NCBI GenBank assembly: GCA_947260045.1 | Contig: CAMYOP010000154.1 | Coordinates: 1-6,711 of the forward strand | DNA length: 6,711 nucleotides | From: an uncultured Desulfobulbaceae bacterium | Lineage (GTDB): Bacteria; Desulfobacterota; Desulfobulbia; Desulfobulbales; Desulfobulbaceae | Direction of reading: 5' to 3' | Part shown: positions 5,131-6,711 of the stretch, one piece after another | Layout: each line of letters opens with the position of its first letter | Position numbering within the stretch: the stretch's first letter is position 1 | Program-made: the position numbers and the translations under genes | Notes under the pieces: generated by a model | The model's database searches: none | Told to the model about the DNA's origin: nothing | What the model saw: only the letters and a program-made list of their open reading frames with translations

Positions 5131-6093
5131 ATGAAGATATATAGAAATATTGCTGATATTAAACAGCCGTTTCCCCATGCCTGTGTAACCATAGGAAACT
5201 TTGACGGCGTGCATTGTGGCCATCAGCTTTTGTTTGATCAAGTTGTAGAGCGCGCTAAAAGTCAAGCAGGGACCAGTGTTGTTGTAACCTTTGATCCGCA
5301 TCCACTGAAAGTCCTTCGACCTGAAGGCATAAAATTGATCTCCACCATTGAACAAAAAGAAGAACTCATTGATGCCTCTGGTATAGACGTATTGCTTATT
5401 ATTCCATTCAGCCAAGAATTTGCCTCGATTTCTGCACATGATTTTGTCGATCAAATCCTTGTTGAAGCCATAGGCGTAAAAGAATTAGTGGTTGGTTATG
5501 ATTATGGCTTTGGCAGAGGCAGAGAGGGTAATATCGATTTTTTGAAAGAGCAGGGCAAGCAAAAGGGTTTTCCTGTGACCGTGGTTGATGCGTACTATGA
5601 AAATGAAATGTTAGTCAGTTCGACCAAGGTACGGGAGCTGGTTGCTGCCGGCCGTATGCAAGATGTACATTCTCTTCTCGGACGTTTTTATCAGATTCGG
5701 GGAACTGTTCAGCGCGGCAAACAGAGAGGACGAAAAATTGTCGGTTTTCCCACGGCTAACCTTGAGATACTGGAAGAGGATTTATGCCCAAAGCGCGGTG
5801 TGTATGTGACCCAGGTCATCTATGACGGCAAATGTTATGGTGGGGTTTCCAATATTGGCTATAATCCGACCTTTGGTGAAGAAAAATTGGTAGCTGAAAC
5901 CCATATTTTTAATTTTGATGACGATATATATAAGAAGCCAATCAAAATTAATTTACTCAAACATCTTCGCGGTGAAAAGAAGTTCAGTGGACCGGAAGAG
6001 CTTGCCGAGCAGATACGCAAAGATATATTGGTGGCACATGAGGTGCTGGAAGAAGCCCAGAAAAATTTACTTATTACATGTGCAGATTCATAG
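5131..6093 (+). CDS. ribF: Bifunctional riboflavin kinase / FAD synthetase
   Basis: The 320-residue product carries both halves of bacterial RibF. The N-terminal FMN adenylyltransferase half has TIGNFDGVHCGHQ (20-32, the nucleotide-binding GxFDGxHxGH motif), TFDPHP (53-58), VVGYDYGFGRGREG (120-133) and VSSTKVREL (162-170). The C-terminal riboflavin kinase half has RGKQRGRKIVGFPTANLE (195-212, the PTAN metal/ATP motif), GVSNIGYNPTF (238-248) and AETHIFNFD (255-263) with the expected acidic residue. It phosphorylates riboflavin to FMN, then adenylates FMN to FAD, in the cytoplasm. Length is typical. I prefer the ATG at 5131 because MKIYRNI aligns with usual RibF starts; a TTG at 5125 adds two residues and sits better (12 bases) after AAGGA at 5108-5112, so it cannot be excluded. 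Cys29 stands where Leu is common in the first motif. It is divergent from tRNA-Leu and appears monocistronic. Confidence 0.96.
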   Translation: MKIYRNIADIKQPFPHACVTIGNFDGVHCGHQLLFDQVVERAKSQAGTSVVVTFDPHPLKVLRPEGIKLISTIEQKEELIDASGIDVLLIIPFSQEFASISAHDFVDQILVEAIGVKELVVGYDYGFGRGREGNIDFLKEQGKQKGFPVTVVDAYYENEMLVSSTKVRELVAAGRMQDVHSLLGRFYQIRGTVQRGKQRGRKIVGFPTANLEILEEDLCPKRGVYVTQVIYDGKCYGGVSNIGYNPTFGEEKLVAETHIFNFDDDIYKKPIKINLLKHLRGEKKFSGPEELAEQIRKDILVAHEVLEEAQKNLLITCADS

Positions 6094-6150
6094 ACTTATA
6101 CTCTATTATTGAATCAGACTTCATTTTCAACTTGCCTACGCCACGTTCAT

Positions 6151-6173
6151 GTCTATAATGTAGACTAAATTTT
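6151..6173 (+). terminator. Weak possible terminator after ribF
   Basis: A 5-pair hairpin (6151-6155 with 6161-6165) with a 5-base loop is followed by TAAATTTT. The stem is short and AU-rich, so it would be a poor terminator. It is listed because ribF otherwise has no visible end signal before the next gene on the same strand. Confidence 0.2.
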
Positions 6174-6312
6174 CAGACTCATCGGGTATTATTCTACAGG
6201 CGTCTGCCTGTGAGAACTAGTAGAAATACTTGTAATTACTGTGGAATTCTCTCCAGTGGTAAGTCGCATTCTCTCCGGTTTGTATATTAAATAATGGTAA
6301 ATCTTGTAAGAA

Positions 6313-6317
6313 AAGGA
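6313..6317 (+). promoter_or_regulatory. Ribosome binding site of the TPR gene
   Basis: AAGGA within the purine run AAAAGGAAAA ends seven bases before the ATG at 6325. Spacing and sequence are good, and this is the clearest Shine-Dalgarno match in the window; it fixes the start of the TPR protein. Confidence 0.75.
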
Positions 6318-6324
6318 AAACATC

Positions 6325-6711
6325 ATGTCAGATCCAAATAATAATGTAAGCATTTCAAATGTAATAGAAGAATTAGAGAAGGTGGTTGCAGAGAAACCTG
6401 ATAATGTTTTCGCCCATCATCAACTTGGTCTGATCTATCGTCAAACTGGACGCATTGATGACGCCATTCGGGAGCTGGGGACAGCAATCGAACTCGATGA
6501 TCAATCTGTTGAAAGCTATATCAATCTCGGTGCAATCTATTTTGATAAGGGTGATATTGACAATGCTCTGAAATTAAATGAGAAAGCAATTTCAATAGCT
6601 CCGGATATGGCTGAAGCACATGTTAATATTGGTCTTATTCGTCAGCAACAAAATCGTGTTGAAGATGCAATAGAATGTTACTCAAAAGCAACAAAAATTA
6701 TTCCTGAGCTG
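6325..6711 (+). CDS. Tetratricopeptide repeat (TPR) protein, partial (C-terminus beyond window)
   Basis: The frame is open for 129 codons to the right edge. After a short polar N-terminus with no signal peptide and one leading helix (about 12-24), three tandem 34-residue TPR units are visible at 28-61, 62-95 and 96-129. Consensus positions fit: L34/G35/Y38/A47/A54 in unit one, L68/G69/Y72/A81/A88/P93 in unit two, and I102/G103/A115/Y119/A122/P127 in unit three. TPR arrays are protein-binding scaffolds, and this one is probably cytoplasmic. No catalytic domain can be seen in the part present, and more repeats or another domain may follow. It has its own ribosome site and lies 231 bases after ribF, so a functional tie to ribF is not implied. 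The specific role and partner are unknown. Confidence 0.85.
   Translation, partial: MSDPNNNVSISNVIEELEKVVAEKPDNVFAHHQLGLIYRQTGRIDDAIRELGTAIELDDQSVESYINLGAIYFDKGDIDNALKLNEKAISIAPDMAEAHVNIGLIRQQQNRVEDAIECYSKATKIIPEL

Larger units (their letters stand above)
6094..6324 (+). other. Intergenic spacer between ribF and the TPR gene
   Basis: This 231-base gap has no open frame worth calling. It contains a small hairpin GTCTA-taatg-TAGAC (6151-6165) followed by TAAATTTT, a GC-rich hairpin ACAGGC-gtct-GCCTGT (6196-6211) without a following T run, and a 9-base direct repeat ATTCTCTCC (6246-6254 and 6268-6276, 22 bases apart). TATATT at 6283-6288 could be a -10 box for the next gene, but there is no recognisable -35 at the right distance. 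Confidence 0.5.

Noticed and set aside
5122..5454. 110-codon open frame on the minus strand antisense to ribF
   Set aside because: The opposite strand carries the conserved RibF nucleotide-binding motifs, and this frame would overlap the tRNA-Leu promoter region without any start signal.

Overview
The window looks like chromosomal DNA of a moderately AT-rich Gram-negative bacterium. HflK/HflC, a rhomboid with a soluble N-terminal domain, a fused RibF and TPR/SWIM accessory proteins together would suit a Desulfobacterota (deltaproteobacterial) genome. That placement is an impression from protein style, not a measured phylogeny. I see no phage, insertion sequence, CRISPR array or integrase.

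Layout. (i) 1-1013, minus strand: the N-terminal 337 residues of a SWIM zinc-finger protein that runs off the left edge. (ii) 1014-1618: about 600 bases without a confident gene. They hold a strong + strand hairpin, two inverted repeats, one weak 39-codon ORF and, at the right end, the terminator of the next operon. (iii) 1547-4876, minus strand, read right to left: a candidate promoter, a rhomboid intramembrane protease gene, hflK, hflC and an intrinsic terminator. (iv) 4912-5082, minus strand: a self-contained tRNA-Leu(CAG) unit with its own promoter and terminator. (v) 5131-6093, plus strand: ribF, the bifunctional riboflavin kinase/FAD synthetase. (vi) 6094-6324: a non-coding gap with small hairpins. 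(vii) 6325-6711, plus strand: the start of a TPR-repeat protein that runs off the right edge.

How the genes fit together. The most interesting unit is rhomboid-hflK-hflC. HflK and HflC form a large SPFH membrane assembly around the AAA+ protease FtsH. A rhomboid gene directly upstream on the same strand, with no terminator visible in the 114-base gap, suggests a membrane-proteolysis operon. It recalls the mitochondrial assembly of a stomatin-like SPFH protein, the rhomboid PARL and the FtsH-type protease YME1L, and the reported YqgP-FtsH partnership in Bacillus. Here the link is inferred from gene order only. The remaining genes (tRNA-Leu, ribF, TPR, SWIM) look like independent units.

Annotation trap: the open frame of the rhomboid gene runs upstream through the tRNA-Leu gene and would give a 402-residue product starting MAELVDALGSG. 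Those first residues are translated tRNA. The real protein most likely starts at 4768 (313 residues). I found no clearly undescribed system; the rhomboid-SPFH cluster and the structured spacer at 1238-1307 are the best leads.
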